Positions 1 through 11,800 of a stretch of DNA of 64,000 bases are shown in pieces (positions within the stretch are counted from its first letter, which is position 1; every line of letters starts with the position of its first letter). The DNA comes from Phanerodontia chrysosporium (lineage: Eukaryota; Basidiomycota; Agaricomycetes; Polyporales; Phanerochaetaceae): NCBI GenBank assembly GCA_001910725.1, contig MJGA01000004.1, forward strand, positions 2,232,001 to 2,296,000, read 5' to 3'. A model generated the notes under the pieces. It saw only the letters and a list, made by a program, of their open reading frames with translations. It made no database searches and was not told the DNA's origin. The position numbers and the translations under genes are program-made.

Positions 1-1558
1 TTGAGCGACGAGCTTATTCTGACCCGTAAGTTGCTGCCTGACGCACACGAACGTGATGCTGATTCTTCTCCACAAGCCGGTTCTATCGCCAGTATTGATG
101 GCTTGGAGACAAGTCAGGAAGCCTCAAACTATATCTCACTTGCGCCTTCCTCGAGCAACACATTGCCTGCAGATCCTTTCAGTGAACCTTCCTCCTCGGA
201 TCTCGATGTAGATAGGCCTCCTCTACCACACGCCCTCAGTAATTTGCCGCCATTAACGGAGCAAGATAGGAACAAGTTTATGCAGATCTTCCATCGGAGT
301 GGCCCGGAAAACGGCATACTCAGTGGTCCACGGAGCCGCGAAGTTCTCATGAAGTCGCGCCTGCCTATGAACATCCTTGGGGACATTTGGTAAGATCTTG
401 ATCTTGTCTCCTAATTTCCTTCATACTCATCATCACATTAGGGATCTTGCAGACGTTGAACATCGCGGATATCTGGACGCCCCGGCGTTCACGGTCGCCA
501 TGTACCTTGTTCAGGCCTGCATGTCAGGCCAACTGACTACGATACCTCCCGTCCTCCCCCAACAACTATATGCGGAGGCGGCGAAGAACGCGCCACACGC
601 AGTGCTGGACGCGCACTATGGGTCCTCGGGGCAGGCTTCGTACCCCCCTCCGCCTGCCGCAGGACCGTTCAGCACAGCTGACAGAGTTTCTTCACACCCT
701 CCAACACAATTTCCACCGAGCACTGCTGCCGAGGAGCCTTCGGTGAGGGTTAGCATGTAATGGTTATCGTAGCTATGTATTCATATTCGGCAGCTAATTG
801 ATCTAGATGAGGGCATTTCGGATTTCTCTGGACCTGTGTCAATGCCTATTCCTACCATTGGCGGTGCGCCTACGGGTGCTATGCGTTCGTCACCGCCTTT
901 ACCACCTGGTCTAAACATTCCTCCACTGTCCGTCTCGATATCTCCATTGAGCCCAACAAGCTCATCGATCTTCAGGCCGCTCTCCAGCCCCTCCCGTACT
1001 CCTCCCTCCAGTCAACCAGGTTCCGCGCCATACACCCCAATACCAGCATTCCAGACGGCTCCGGAAGGATGGAACTGGGACGTCACCCCTGCGGACAAGG
1101 CGAACTCTGACAAGCACTTTGACTCGCTCGACCCGTGGAGGCAAGGTTACGTCGAAGGTGAAGCCGCTGTAGGCTTTTTGTCAAAGTCTAAGTTGCCGCC
1201 TGCGGACCTTGCCAAGATCTGGTATGTGCAGCGTGACCTCCACGATGAATGTGTGGCTGACATCCAGAAATGCAGGGACCTGGCAGACATGAACCACGAC
1301 GGCAAGTTGACCAGAGAAGAGTTTGCGATTGCAATGTACCTCATTCGGAGCAAGCTATCGGGCAAGGATGTGCCGAGAGAGCTGCCGCCTTCTCTTGTCC
1401 CACCGCCAAACCTACCGGAGCTGGCCGACGTCCTCGCAGTGCCAGCCCCGCAGCAAGCAGCAGCCACGCCTCCTGCTCAACAGGAAGAGCCTGCTCGGAG
1501 TAGTACGCCGCCGCCGCCCTATGACGAAAATCTGGACCTGTCTCAGGATACTGCTTGA
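1..1558 (+). CDS. EH-domain protein, partial Ede1 paralog (copy A), 5' end outside window
   Basis: Exons read as <1-389, 442-742, 794-1221 and 1276-1558, with GT-AG introns of 51-54 nt. The protein has two EH domains, the NPF-binding modules of endocytic adaptors. The first starts LPPLTEQDRNKFMQIF and crosses the intron at IW|DLADVEHRGYLDAPAF. The second starts WDVTPADKANSDKHFDSLD and crosses at IW|DLADMNHDGKLTREEF, which is an EF-hand-like loop. The order and linkers match EH2 and EH3 of the full EDE1 gene at 8.8-13.3 kb, but EH1, the coiled coil and the UBA domain are absent. After EH3 comes a short proline-rich tail and a TGA stop. The frame is open to base 1, so the true start is not visible. 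It may be an endocytic adaptor fragment or a decaying duplicate; no frame break is seen. Confidence 0.8.
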
Positions 1559-1788
1559 CACCGCTCATGAAAAGGACTACTATTTAGGTTGTAAATGGAC
1601 TGACATACCGTAATACAAGCTTGCATGTATTGACTATCGCCCACGATGTAGTATTGATTAGCCTAACTTGGTTCGACCCGTACGCCGAAGATGTTCCTGA
1701 TGAACAGCCTCCAGGTACCTTGGGACTATTCGACGATATGCACTGACAGAAACGGGTTGGCTGTCCCATCGCTCGTGTAGCGTTTGCC

Positions 1789-3208
1789 ATGTCTTCTGGC
1801 TTATACGAGATCCTGGGACTTGACAAACAGGCAACGCCAGAGCAAAGTGAGTGCCCGTTCGACTCACACGGTGAGCTTTATTGCATAAAGCGCTGACACA
1901 ATGATCTAGTTCGGAAAGCATACAGAAAGAAAGCTCTCATAACGCACCCGGACCGTCTAGCACAAGGTGCATCTGCTGAGGAGAAACAAAAGGCCAATGA
2001 ACGATTTCGACTCGTACGTCAACCTCTGAGTTGCCTCGTGATCCTAACCCAAGCCACAGCATCCTGCTCACCGCGATGCAGGTGAACAACGCCTATGAGG
2101 TGCTGACGAACGACGAACGACGAGAGGCAAGTCATGTACTACTAGTTACGGTGATTCTCCATTCTTATTTGAATTAGCTTTACGACAGATACGGTGTTTG
2201 GCCTCCATCATCAGTCCCTGACGAGCCGTGTCCGGAGGCTGCGCCGTCGTATACCGATAATCCAGACGGTTTTGCTGGGGATACCTCCGAACACCACAGT
2301 TCAGAGGATGGATTCTCCTTCACAGACCCGTTTGAGCTATTCGAGTCGGTGTCTGAGTTCGACTCTGTATACTTTGGGACCTCGTGAGTCATCGTCCGAC
2401 TTTTCAATCACCTCACGCTCACCGATTCGCATGGCTAGCGAGTTACCGCCGCTGACAGAAGAGGATAAGCTGAAGTTCATGCAGATTTTTGAGCGCAGTT
2501 GCCCCGAGAACGGGATTCTGACTGGTTTACGAAGCCAAGAGGTTCTCGCGAGGTCCGGTCTGCCAGATACCACCCTAGCAGCCATCTGGTACGTGCGCCA
2601 GTGATTCGTTACGCCTATACTTATGCTCATTTTGGACCAGGGAGCTTGCAGATGTAGAGGACCGCGGTATCTTGATGCGCCAGCTTTCACGATTGCCATG
2701 TACCTGGTCCAGGCCTGCATGTCGGGAAAGTTGGCAATCGTGCCTCCCATTCTCCCTCCACACCTCTATACTGAGGCTGCGAAGGAAGTACCACACTCCC
2801 AAGATCCTCCGCCTGCCGCCGCCACGGCCCGTTCATACACCATCTCACCAGCTGACAGGCTGAAGTTCGATAGATTCTTTGATGAACTCGACCGCGCGGG
2901 ACAGGATATATCGAAGCTGAAGATGCAGCTATATTCTTCGCTCAGTCTGGGCTGGTGCAGGAGGCCCTTGCAAAGATTTGGTGAGCGCATATGGACATCA
3001 CCCTCCTCAGCTGCGTCGCAGGGCTGACCACATTTATAGGGATCTAGCAGACAGGAACAGCGACGGCAGACTGACTAGGGAAGAGTTTGCGATTGCGATG
3101 CACCTGACATGGGCCTCGCTTGCGGGCAAGGACGTGCCCGATGGCGTTCCCGACGAACCGCCGCCCTCAACTTCGCTGGTTCCGCTGCTCTCGAATTCCC
3201 GAGACTGA
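1789..3208 (+). CDS. J-domain (DnaJ) / EH-domain chimeric protein (Ede1 partial copy B), two apparent frameshifts
   Basis: Exons 1789-1846, 1910-2013, 2082-2126, 2178-2383, 2439-2588, 2641-2980 and 3040-3208. Exons 1-4 encode a J-domain: start MSSGLYEILGLDKQATPEQ, then RKAYRKKALITHPDRLA with the HPD motif that stimulates Hsp70, then NAYEVLTNDERRE. The third intron is GC-AG (donor gcaagt at 2127). A 55-nt intron (2384-2438) joins FGTS in frame to ELPPLTEEDKLKFMQIF, the start of an EH2-type domain, followed by an EH3-type domain and a TGA stop. If that intron is not removed, the J-domain ends at the TGA at 2384. One base is missing near 2667 (RGYLDAP) and one near 2905 (QGYIEAEDA). Both losses are in GG runs and both occur elsewhere in this window, so they may be sequence errors. 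The fusion is an inference from splice signals and frame; transcript data would settle it. Confidence 0.65.
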
Positions 3209-3755
3209 TTGCGGCTGTTACCTAGCTAGCTGCAACCTAATGACACAAATGGCAGCGGTATACGCAGGCTCGTATGGATGGTATTTGCATATTACGGACT
3301 ACGCTATAGTGGGAATCCTCTGTGCGCAGTGGCGGGCCGATTCAAATGTGAAATGCAGTGCGTCTGTCTTGATGGTGTACCAGAAAATCTTCAGGGTCGC
3401 AGCTTCTCCTTGAAATGAAGTCTCAGTGTAGGACCCAGACTTCAGTGCAATCGAAAGTATGTAAAGCACGGAGAATGACGCGGTCGGTGAGGTTAGAGGA
3501 TTGTGAAGGGCGTGAAGTTGGGCAGTTTGTGATATTCGATTTTGCCGGAGATGTTTTACATACTGCACACCCAATCAAAAGGGCACAACGAGGCTCGCCA
3601 CGGCAGAGGGGTCCAGGCTGCCTGGAGCACCCCTCTTCCACTGTGCTTGCAGCAAGCGAGAGCGTCGCCGACGTGAAGTTTGCCGTGCTGGACGTTGCGG
3701 ACGACGACGAACGCCTTACGTTTGATTGTTTCGGCCAAACACTGCACGCTGGGAA
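3209..3755. other. intergenic, upstream of striatin
   Basis: This stretch holds the 3' flank of the J/EH gene and the 5' region of striatin. Open frames here give no recognisable protein. I see no repeat or RNA gene. Confidence 0.5.
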
Positions 3756-6599
3756 ATGATGCAAACGAACGCGGGGCAACCGCGACAGAAACCTAGCTCC
3801 TCCCTCTTCCTCTCGCAACATCATCAACAAATTCAGCTTCCCATGTTGGGCCCAAACCTTCAGGTCCAGCAGAACAAGCTGCAGCAAGGCCAGCAGCCAG
3901 GGCCCCAGCAGCAGCAAGGCCCTCAGCCCTCCGAGATCCCGCTGCCACCCCAGAGCGGCCAAGACTTCACCCTCTCCAGTGTTCTGCACTTTCTCCAGAC
4001 CGAGTGGAGGCGGTATGAGCGTGACCGAAACGAGTGGGAAATCGAGCGAGCCGAGATGCGGGTGCGTATCCCGCCTCGTCGTGTTCACGTCGCGTCTGAC
4101 TTCCTCTGGACACACCGCAGGCCCGCATCGCTCTGCTGGAGGGCGAGCGGCGTTCCTTCGACAATGTCAAGCTCGACCTCATGCGACGCATTAAGATGCT
4201 TGAGTACGCACTGCGCGTAGAGCGGTGCGTATGGTGACTGGCACTCAATGTTCAACCTGACGTGTCGGGCCTGCAGGACAAAGCAGCTGAACCAACCGGC
4301 CTCCCAAGCCGTTCCACCGACCAAACTCGCATCCATACAGTCACAAATGGGCGGTTCCTCGCATAAAGAAGAGGGAAGCAGCGGCAGTTCCCCGCGGAGC
4401 GAAGGTGCGACCCGTCTTGTTCCTCACACGAGAACACGCGTTGATGCGTCATAGACTCCCCATTGCCCCCAGAGGGCCAGATATCCCTACCGAATGGCGC
4501 GAATGCAGTCAGAAAGACCCAGACATGGTCAACTGGCTCGAATTGGCCGCCACAAAATGGCCCACCTGCAGGTACAATGGGCACCATGGGGAAGCCACCT
4601 CCGGGTCGTGACCCAAAGAGCAGGGCTCGGAGTCGAGACTATCTCAAGCAGTGCGTGTCTAACAAATCTTGACTATACAACGCGTACCTCATACCTTCTC
4701 GCAGGTGCTTGCAGGAAGTATCCTACCTTACCTCGCCGCAAGCGATGAATCCGTTGCCCAACCGACCTCTGCTGAACAACACGAATGTCCCCCTTTCGTT
4801 GCCCAACGTCTCTACGTTCGACATGGCATTCAACGGCCGGCCGCGTAAAGTTATGCCAGAGGTCGGAAAGGAGTTTCCTATCCTTAATGGATGAGCAGTC
4901 TGATGTCAGGCCGCCATCCGCCCCGGCGTCGACTGCGAGCCAGGGTAACCCCATGGATCGCACCGGTATCCTAGGCTCTTCTTTGCTACAACCACATCAA
5001 CAAACAACGCAGCAGCCACCCACAGGGCTGCAACCTGCTCCTGCGGAGCTCTCGCAGCAACAGCAGCCTTCACAGCAGCAGGCGCAAGCTGACAATAACG
5101 AAGGTGATGCTACCGCGCAGCAGCCTAACTCGTTGACGGCAATATTTCGGCCCGACCAAGATGGCGAGTGGAAGGAGAAACTGAGGCTGGCACACGAGGC
5201 TTCTGAACAGAGTCGTGCGGGACAGAGTTCTGCCATTAGCGGCGCTGCGTCATGGGAAAGGCGATCGAGGGATGAGGAGGATGAGGGGAAGAACGATGAA
5301 GAACCTGAAGTAGAAGAAGAGGAAGGCACGGAAATAGGCGAGGGCGAGAGCGGCAAAGTCTGGAAGGCGAAGCGAACGCTGCGCAAGTCAGTCACATCTC
5401 CCTGATACCGATCTTTGGACTTGCCCTCTTGATGAATTGTACACTCTTACTAACTCACTGCCGCCAGTCACCTCGACGCCGTGCGAGCAGTCGCATTCCA
5501 CCCGAGCGAGCTTTGCCTTGCTAGCGGTGGTGACGACAACACTGTAAAGATCTGGCGAGTAGATGTTGCGAGCCTCGCGTCTTCCGCGTGAGTGCCTCAT
5601 TTCCAACAACCCCTCTGTTAAAGTCACTCACTCGCGTATGCCAGTGCGCGTCCCACTACTGAGGTAGAGCCCCAGCTCACCCTTCGCGGACACTCAGCTG
5701 CGATTACGCGTCTGGTTCATGCGCCCTCCAAGCACCTTCTGTATTCCGCCTCACTTGATTCTTCTATCCGCGTATGGGCTCTCCCACCTACGACACACAC
5801 GACGTATGCGCCATACGACGCTACTCGTGCTCGCGGCGAGCTGATCGGCCACACTGATGCCGTCTGGGACCTTGCGCTAGTCCGTGATGAGAACACACTC
5901 ATCAGCTGCGGTGCCGAAGGCTCCGTCAAGGTGTGGGACGTCAGCGGGCCCTCCGGTGGTGGTTCCTTGAAGCTCTCGTGGTCTTACGACGGCCTCGACT
6001 CAACTGCTGAAGGCGAACTCGACCCGGAAAGTACCGACAGGCCGGGCGCATGTGCGGTGGAAGCCATCAAGACGGACCTCAAAAAGGTCGCTGTGGCTTT
6101 CAACAACGCAGTGATCAAAGTGTTCGATATCGAGTCTGGCAAGGAGCTCATGAAGCTGCAGGCTGAGGCCACCCAAGGTACGCAAGCTTACCTGTCTTGC
6201 GCGGAGTGCTCCTAACATCTCGCAGATGGTACCCCTGCAGGGCATGCAAACTGCATCGTGTCGCACCCAACCATGCCGCTCCTCGTCACAGGCCATGAAG
6301 ACAAGTACATCCGGGTCTGGGACCTTGCCACTGGCCAATGCACGCATTCGATCCTCGCACATCTCGACGCGGTAACTTCGGTTTCGCTGGATGCTGCAGG
6401 CTTCTCTCTGGTGTCAGGAAGCCACGATTGCTCGGTGCGCTTCTGGGACATCCTCGGCACCCGGGCATGCGTGCAGGAGATCACAAGCCACAGAGAAAAG
6501 GCGCGCGAGGGCGTACTCGCCGTCGAGTTCCATCCCACACTGCCGGTCATGGCAAGTGCGGGCGCCGACGGGTCGGTCAAGCTCTATGCCTCCTCATGA
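3756..6599 (+). CDS. STRN: striatin family protein (STRIPAK scaffold)
   Basis: Exons 3756-4061, 4121-4224, 4277-4404, 4455-4650, 4705 to about 5386, 5468-5587, 5645-6177 and 6226-6599. After a Gln-rich N-terminus comes the striatin signature, [19 protein letters not shown], continuing into [18 protein letters not shown]; this is the caveolin-binding and coiled-coil segment. The C-terminal half is a WD40 propeller (for example [63 protein letters not shown]). Striatins are the B''' regulatory subunits that hold PP2A in STRIPAK, which governs cell fusion, septation and fruiting in fungi. The reading frame changes near 4890, between GKEFPILNG and DEQSDVRPP. Either two G were lost there or a 37-nt intron (4862-4898) is used. 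ATG 3756 was taken because it is the first in frame. Confidence 0.92.
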
Positions 6600-6894
6600 T
6601 CTGCGCCATGATATTCGATGCTGTCGTTGTTCTCGCTTTTGGACGCCTCGTTTTGTTGCACCGTGTGTGATCTCGCTACCCCTCACGATAGACTTGCATA
6701 CTAGGACGCGTAGCTCCAGGATGTGCACTGTCCTCACGTCTATATACCTCCCTATGTTCTTTATATGTCCCAGGAAAAAATAATGGGTTTGGAGCTGGTA
6801 TACAACGCGAAGAGCAAGCTATGCTACAGTTCTTCAGGGAATCACAAGGTAGGGTATGATTGTTACGATATATTGTGTAGCGGCCTCTCCTGCT

Positions 6895-8198
6895 CTAGAT
6901 CGCTGGAGAGTCTGTTAGCTTCGGGGCCACAGATATCTCATGTCGCCACTTACTTATGTGCATGCCTTGCTCTGCCGCGATGATCTGAACGCCTAGATTC
7001 TGGTCATTGGCCAGACTGCGTACTTGTGTTGCGATGACCTGATTGATAGGTTCACGGTACTGGGCGAGGAGATCATCCTTGCAGTGCGTGACGAAGACGC
7101 GGACGCCCTTGAGGACCTGCGCTGTTCCGCTACGGTGCACTTTCGCCACCTCCGCTGCGAGGCCGCGAGCTCGGCCACTAGGTGCTCTGGGCTAAGATGG
7201 CCGTACAAGTGCTCGTCCTGCCTTCCGGTCGGATAGGAGCACTCGATAAAGATCGTGTCGAGGGCGTGCGGGATCAGCGGCGCCGCAGCACGCCACACGT
7301 CGATGTTCCGCGGCTTCACAGAGAGGCTGTCTGGCTCGACGTCCCCAAAGAAGAGGAACTGCCTGCGCGAGGGGTCGTGCCTCACGAAGAATGCTGTGCT
7401 GTCGTACGTCTGCTGTGTCGACGTCTGCCCGTGGCTGATAGACATCACACGCACGGAGATGTCCTGTGCAATAGGAGCGTAACGGTCATTGGCGGTCAGC
7501 CTGCACTAATTCAGCCTGGAGTCACAGCCGGTAGTTATATTAGCACTCACTGGCTGTACAGCAGTGTCGCCGATGTGTCACGCGAATTCCATGTCGCCAG
7601 GTTCGGCCAGAGACGATCGGAGAAAATCGCTTGCACATCTTTGAGGACCTCACGCGTGGAGAGTATACGCCGCGTGGAGCCACTCAAGGATCCAGCGGCA
7701 AGTACCAGACCATTGACGTGGTCGAGGTGTGCATGGGTAATCAGGTAAGACCTGAATGGCAGCTGAAGTTCAACAGCTGGACGGTTAATTATACTAGAGC
7801 TTGGGCTCACCTGACCCAAGAAAGCACCTCTGCAGCGAGGCAAGGAGACCCAAACAGAGTGGGACTGCTTTTCAGTACGCGCTCTAATGCGCCCAGTCCA
7901 GATCCTGCGCAACGACAAGCATTGAGATGATCAATCCGCAGGAAGAGGCACTGGTGGCTTCTGACCGGCTTCGAGAGAAATAATGCCATCACTCCAAGAT
8001 GCATTGCACGTCTTCAGAAAATAGCTGTCAAGGTCCTGTGAGCATTCCAGTGTCTTCTGCTACATGATTGAGGTCACCTTGAGAGATTTGTTTCATTGGG
8101 ACCGCCGCCTGCATTACATCATTAGCGCCTAGGTATTGAAGAAGGTTATTGGCACGGTGCTTACCACAGCCAACTACGACCAAATCGAACGTAGGCAT
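6895..8198 (-). CDS. PDE1: class II 3',5'-cyclic-nucleotide phosphodiesterase (PDE1 type)
   Basis: The product is a metallo-beta-lactamase-fold enzyme that hydrolyses cAMP/cGMP and damps PKA signalling. The start MPTFDLVVVGCG is followed across introns by GGPNETNLS, YFLKTCNASWSDGIISLEA and GSGLGALERVLKSSP. The metal-binding signature is YLITHAHLDHVNGLVLAAGS. Downstream, FLFFGDVEPDS and FIECSYPTGRQDEHLYGHL carry further family motifs, and the end carries IIAAEQGMHI. Six exons are visible. A frame break near 7161 lies between HLVAELA and LAAEVAKVHRSG; adding one C to a GCC run restores it. The last residues after GMHI are uncertain and may hide one more splice. The gene converges on striatin with about 300 bp between stops. 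Confidence 0.88.
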
Positions 8199-8828
8199 GC
8201 AGTATCCGGGAATATGGGTAGACGTTCACCGCAGAGAATGACACAGACCCGAAGAGGCGAGTGGATCGGGTCTGAGTTATCTGAGCTAAAGATTCAGGCC
8301 ACTTTTATATCGCCGCCTCCGCCATTGTGCTACACCGCCGTACCTTCGGCGTTTACTAGACGGTCGCTGGGAACAATGCCCATGTCCTGATCCCAGGTAT
8401 GACTGGGTATGCTGTGTATCCTGAGCAAATGCGGCGATGTGCTCGACGAAGAGCCACGGAGACAAGGGCGGGCGAACATCGACCGATGACCAACTTCTTT
8501 CCGCCGGTTTCGCCGCCAGCACAAAGTTCAACAGGCGGGACGCGCTCAAGGATCAATGCAGAACCTCCATTCCGTTACATGCCTGGCAGTTGACATCGTT
8601 AAAGAATTGTCCATTCGTAGTATTAAGCCGAAACAAAGCAGATATAAGGAACGATAATAACGATATCCAAAACGAGGGTAATCCAGGTGAGCTCACCGCG
8701 GGAGAGAACAGGGTTAGAGAGAACATGAAGGAAAGGAAAGCGAGGGATGCACGGGGCAAAACAAGGAATACTAGGATCATAGGAATTATCGAGTGCCTAC
8801 ATCTAGGATCAGCACAAGGCCATCGTTC
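8199..8828. other. intergenic between PDE and EDE1
   Basis: This is the promoter side of the phosphodiesterase and the 3' flank of EDE1 (both on the minus strand). The short open frames on either strand resemble no family I know. Bases 8580-8780 are purine-rich and AT-richer than their surroundings, as expected for a 3' flank. Confidence 0.45.
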
Positions 8829-11800
8829 TCACGGACAGGGCTGCTCACCGAGTAAGCTATTCAGTGCTCTTTGGACGTCGTAATCGTGTTGTTCCAAAGC
8901 GGTGACCGCTTGAGTACGGCTGAAACCCATGCTGCACAATGTCTTCACTGCATCAATGTCGTCGTCTGCAGCCGGTGTCGCACCGCCCACAGGAGGTTCC
9001 TCCACTAGGAGCGACTGTGAGAGGTGGGAAGGCATAGGGTCTGGCTTGTTCTTCTTCCGTCCAAATGGCAGGCGGATCTAATACAAGCGTAAGCGACGTC
9101 TTACACTAATCACGCGAGACCATGACACTTACGCTAAGCTTAGAATGTCTGCTTGACTTCTCCTTCTCCGACGACCCGGCAGTAGATGGACGAGACTTTG
9201 ATTGGCGAGGAGGTGGCGAAAGCTCTCGCGGTGGCGGCGACATCGACCGCCTTGAATTCAGTGATCCAGAGATGGACCCAGAAGCTTCACGTGTCGGTGA
9301 AGAAGGCATAGAAGTAGGGAAAGGAGTGGACGTCTGAGATGTAGGATGAGAGCCATCAGACGAGGGCTGAGATTGATGATGAGTATTGCCGGTAGGGGCG
9401 AATGTAGGGAAAGTGTTCTGTGTCGCAGCCGTGGAAGTCTGTCCACCGAAGGCGTCGTCAAACGAAAAGCCCTGAGAACCACCACTAGGGACCTGCTGAA
9501 CAGCAGGGGCCGCTGTGCCAGTAGTGGGAGCAGCAGAGCTCATTCCGAAGGCATCATCAAAGGAGAATGGTCGCGAAGAATCTGGCTGGGCTGGTGCGGG
9601 TGCGGGTGCTGCGGTGCTACCAGTCGTTTGAGGAAGAAAAACTGCGTCAAACCCCTCAGTCTTGGGGGCTTGGCTAGGAACCGGAGGGAAAGGCGAGGTA
9701 GTAGTGGGAGCAGAGACAGATGGGAATGCAGAAGACGAAGCAGGTGCAGGGGTGGCAGTCTCATGAGGAGTAGCATCCGATCCGCTTGCTGCTTTCGCAG
9801 CAGCGAAGTCGAAGTCGTCTTCAAAAGCCGAGTCAAAAGTGAATTGAGAAACGTGCGAAAACTGAGATGTGCCAGAGCCTCCAGATAGCTTTCCGAGAGC
9901 TTCATCGAAGTCGCTTACACCAGCAGCCGAAGACTCCGAGTTCGTGGACGTCACGAGTTCTGCCGGTGCCGCTGGTGCAGGAAAGGCAGACGTGATGGAA
10001 GCCTTCGGTGTTTCTTGAGAACCGGACGACGGGAAGGGAGAAGTTGAAGACTGAGCCGGGGCGGTCGTCTCGGGCTGAGGACTCGAAACAGCGAATGTGT
10101 CGTCGAAGGCGGTTGAAGGACCGGAAGCCGGCTGAGTGGTAGTAGACGTTCCTTGCTGTTCTAGTTTGGCCTTCACTTGGGTCAAAGGCTCGTCGTCCTC
10201 ACTGTCCGAGTCGGATTCGTCCACCTCGAGATCCTTGAGATCTGTGTTGAGGTCCGTCTCATCGTGCTTCGTCTCGTCCAAGTTCTCCAACGGAGGGAAG
10301 TGGCTTGCAGCTGACTGCTCGACCGCAGGTGAGGTCGCGCTGGCAGGACCAGGTGACGATGTGGAGGCCTTTTCTGCATCACCAGTGTCCGTTTGTACCG
10401 TCGCCGTGGTGGGAGGCGTGACGAAGTTCTCAGTCTCGGTAGGCGACAGAGCATCGGCCGCCGCGCCCGACGCCTCTGCGCCTGAGGTCTCCGCAGCTCC
10501 GAAGGGAGAGCCGTGCTCCGAATATGACGATGCGGTCGTCGTCGTCGTCGTAGCGGAAGGCTGCTCCGCGGACTGGCCTCCCTCGTTACCGAACGCATCG
10601 TCAAAACCAAAGGGGTCTGCAGAGGGTTGCTCAGGGGCAGGTGCAGCGGTGGGCGGTGTGGGCAAGACCGTGCTGCTAGCAAACGGCAGGAAAGGAGACT
10701 GTGAACGTGGAGAACCAGCACCAGCCAAGCGTTCGAATGGATTGTTGCTCTTGCCGCTCGTGATACTTGACGGGCTAGCCAACGGCGGCTCGGGGCTAGC
10801 AGGAAGAGGATGCGCCGCAGCAAAGGCAGTAATCGAATCCCCAGACGGAGACGCGACGCGTTCTGGAATCGAGATGGAGTGCGGTTCAGGGGCCTTCGAG
10901 ACTTCGGCCTCTACCTCCTGTAGCTCTTGATTCGTGGTATCCAGGTCCGCTTGAGCTTCTTCAAGCTCCTTCGCAACCTTGGCCCGCTCGGTCTCGCGGG
11001 TAGCCAGCTGCTTCTTCGCAATCGCAAGAAGCCCTTCTGCTGTTTCGCCTCCTTCTTGATCTTCTCTACCTGAGCTTTCAGGGATTCGATCTCGTTCCCC
11101 ACCTCGGCCATCTTGCGCTGGAGCTCCCGAACCTCTTCTTTATCACGCAGAAGCGAGCCTTCGACTTCGGCTTTCTCGACGCGGACGGCGCTCAGGTCAC
11201 TCTCAGCAGAGATGAGCTCATGTCTACTCTTCTGGATGTCGGTGTTCTGAGCCGAGAAGCGCTCCCGTAGAGTGGCGAGCAGGCGGGTCTCTGTCTCGTA
11301 AGCGGCCTTTGCAGAAGACAGTTGGGTCTGAAGCGCTGATAGCTGGACGGCTTGCTCGGCAATCTTCTTCTCGAGGTCTTCGCGCTCACGCTTTGATGTT
11401 TCGAGAGCACGGTTAGTCGAGTGAAGCTGATTCTGAACATTGCCAATCTCAGCGGACTTGTCTTGAAGAGGAGGCGAAGGGGCCACAGGCTCCTCATCAT
11501 CGCCCAGCAGGTCCTTGTGCTGAGACGGAGGAGGTGCAGGGGCCGGAGTCTGGCTAGTAGCTATATTGGGGGAAGCTTAATCTCTAGCCCGCTATTAGTG
11601 CGCGCACGACTTACCCTGAGGGATGACAAACGGAGAGTTTGAGGTTGAGAATGGATCGGAAGCACCGAAGAAGCTCGGAGCGGACGGCTGCGCAGGCTGA
11701 GGTGACGTAGTGTTGGCCCGAGGCGGAGGCAAGGCCGGTACAGCGGGGTGCTGAGGTGCTGTAGCGCTGGACGGTGGTGTGTCGTCCCAGAGGAGGTCCC

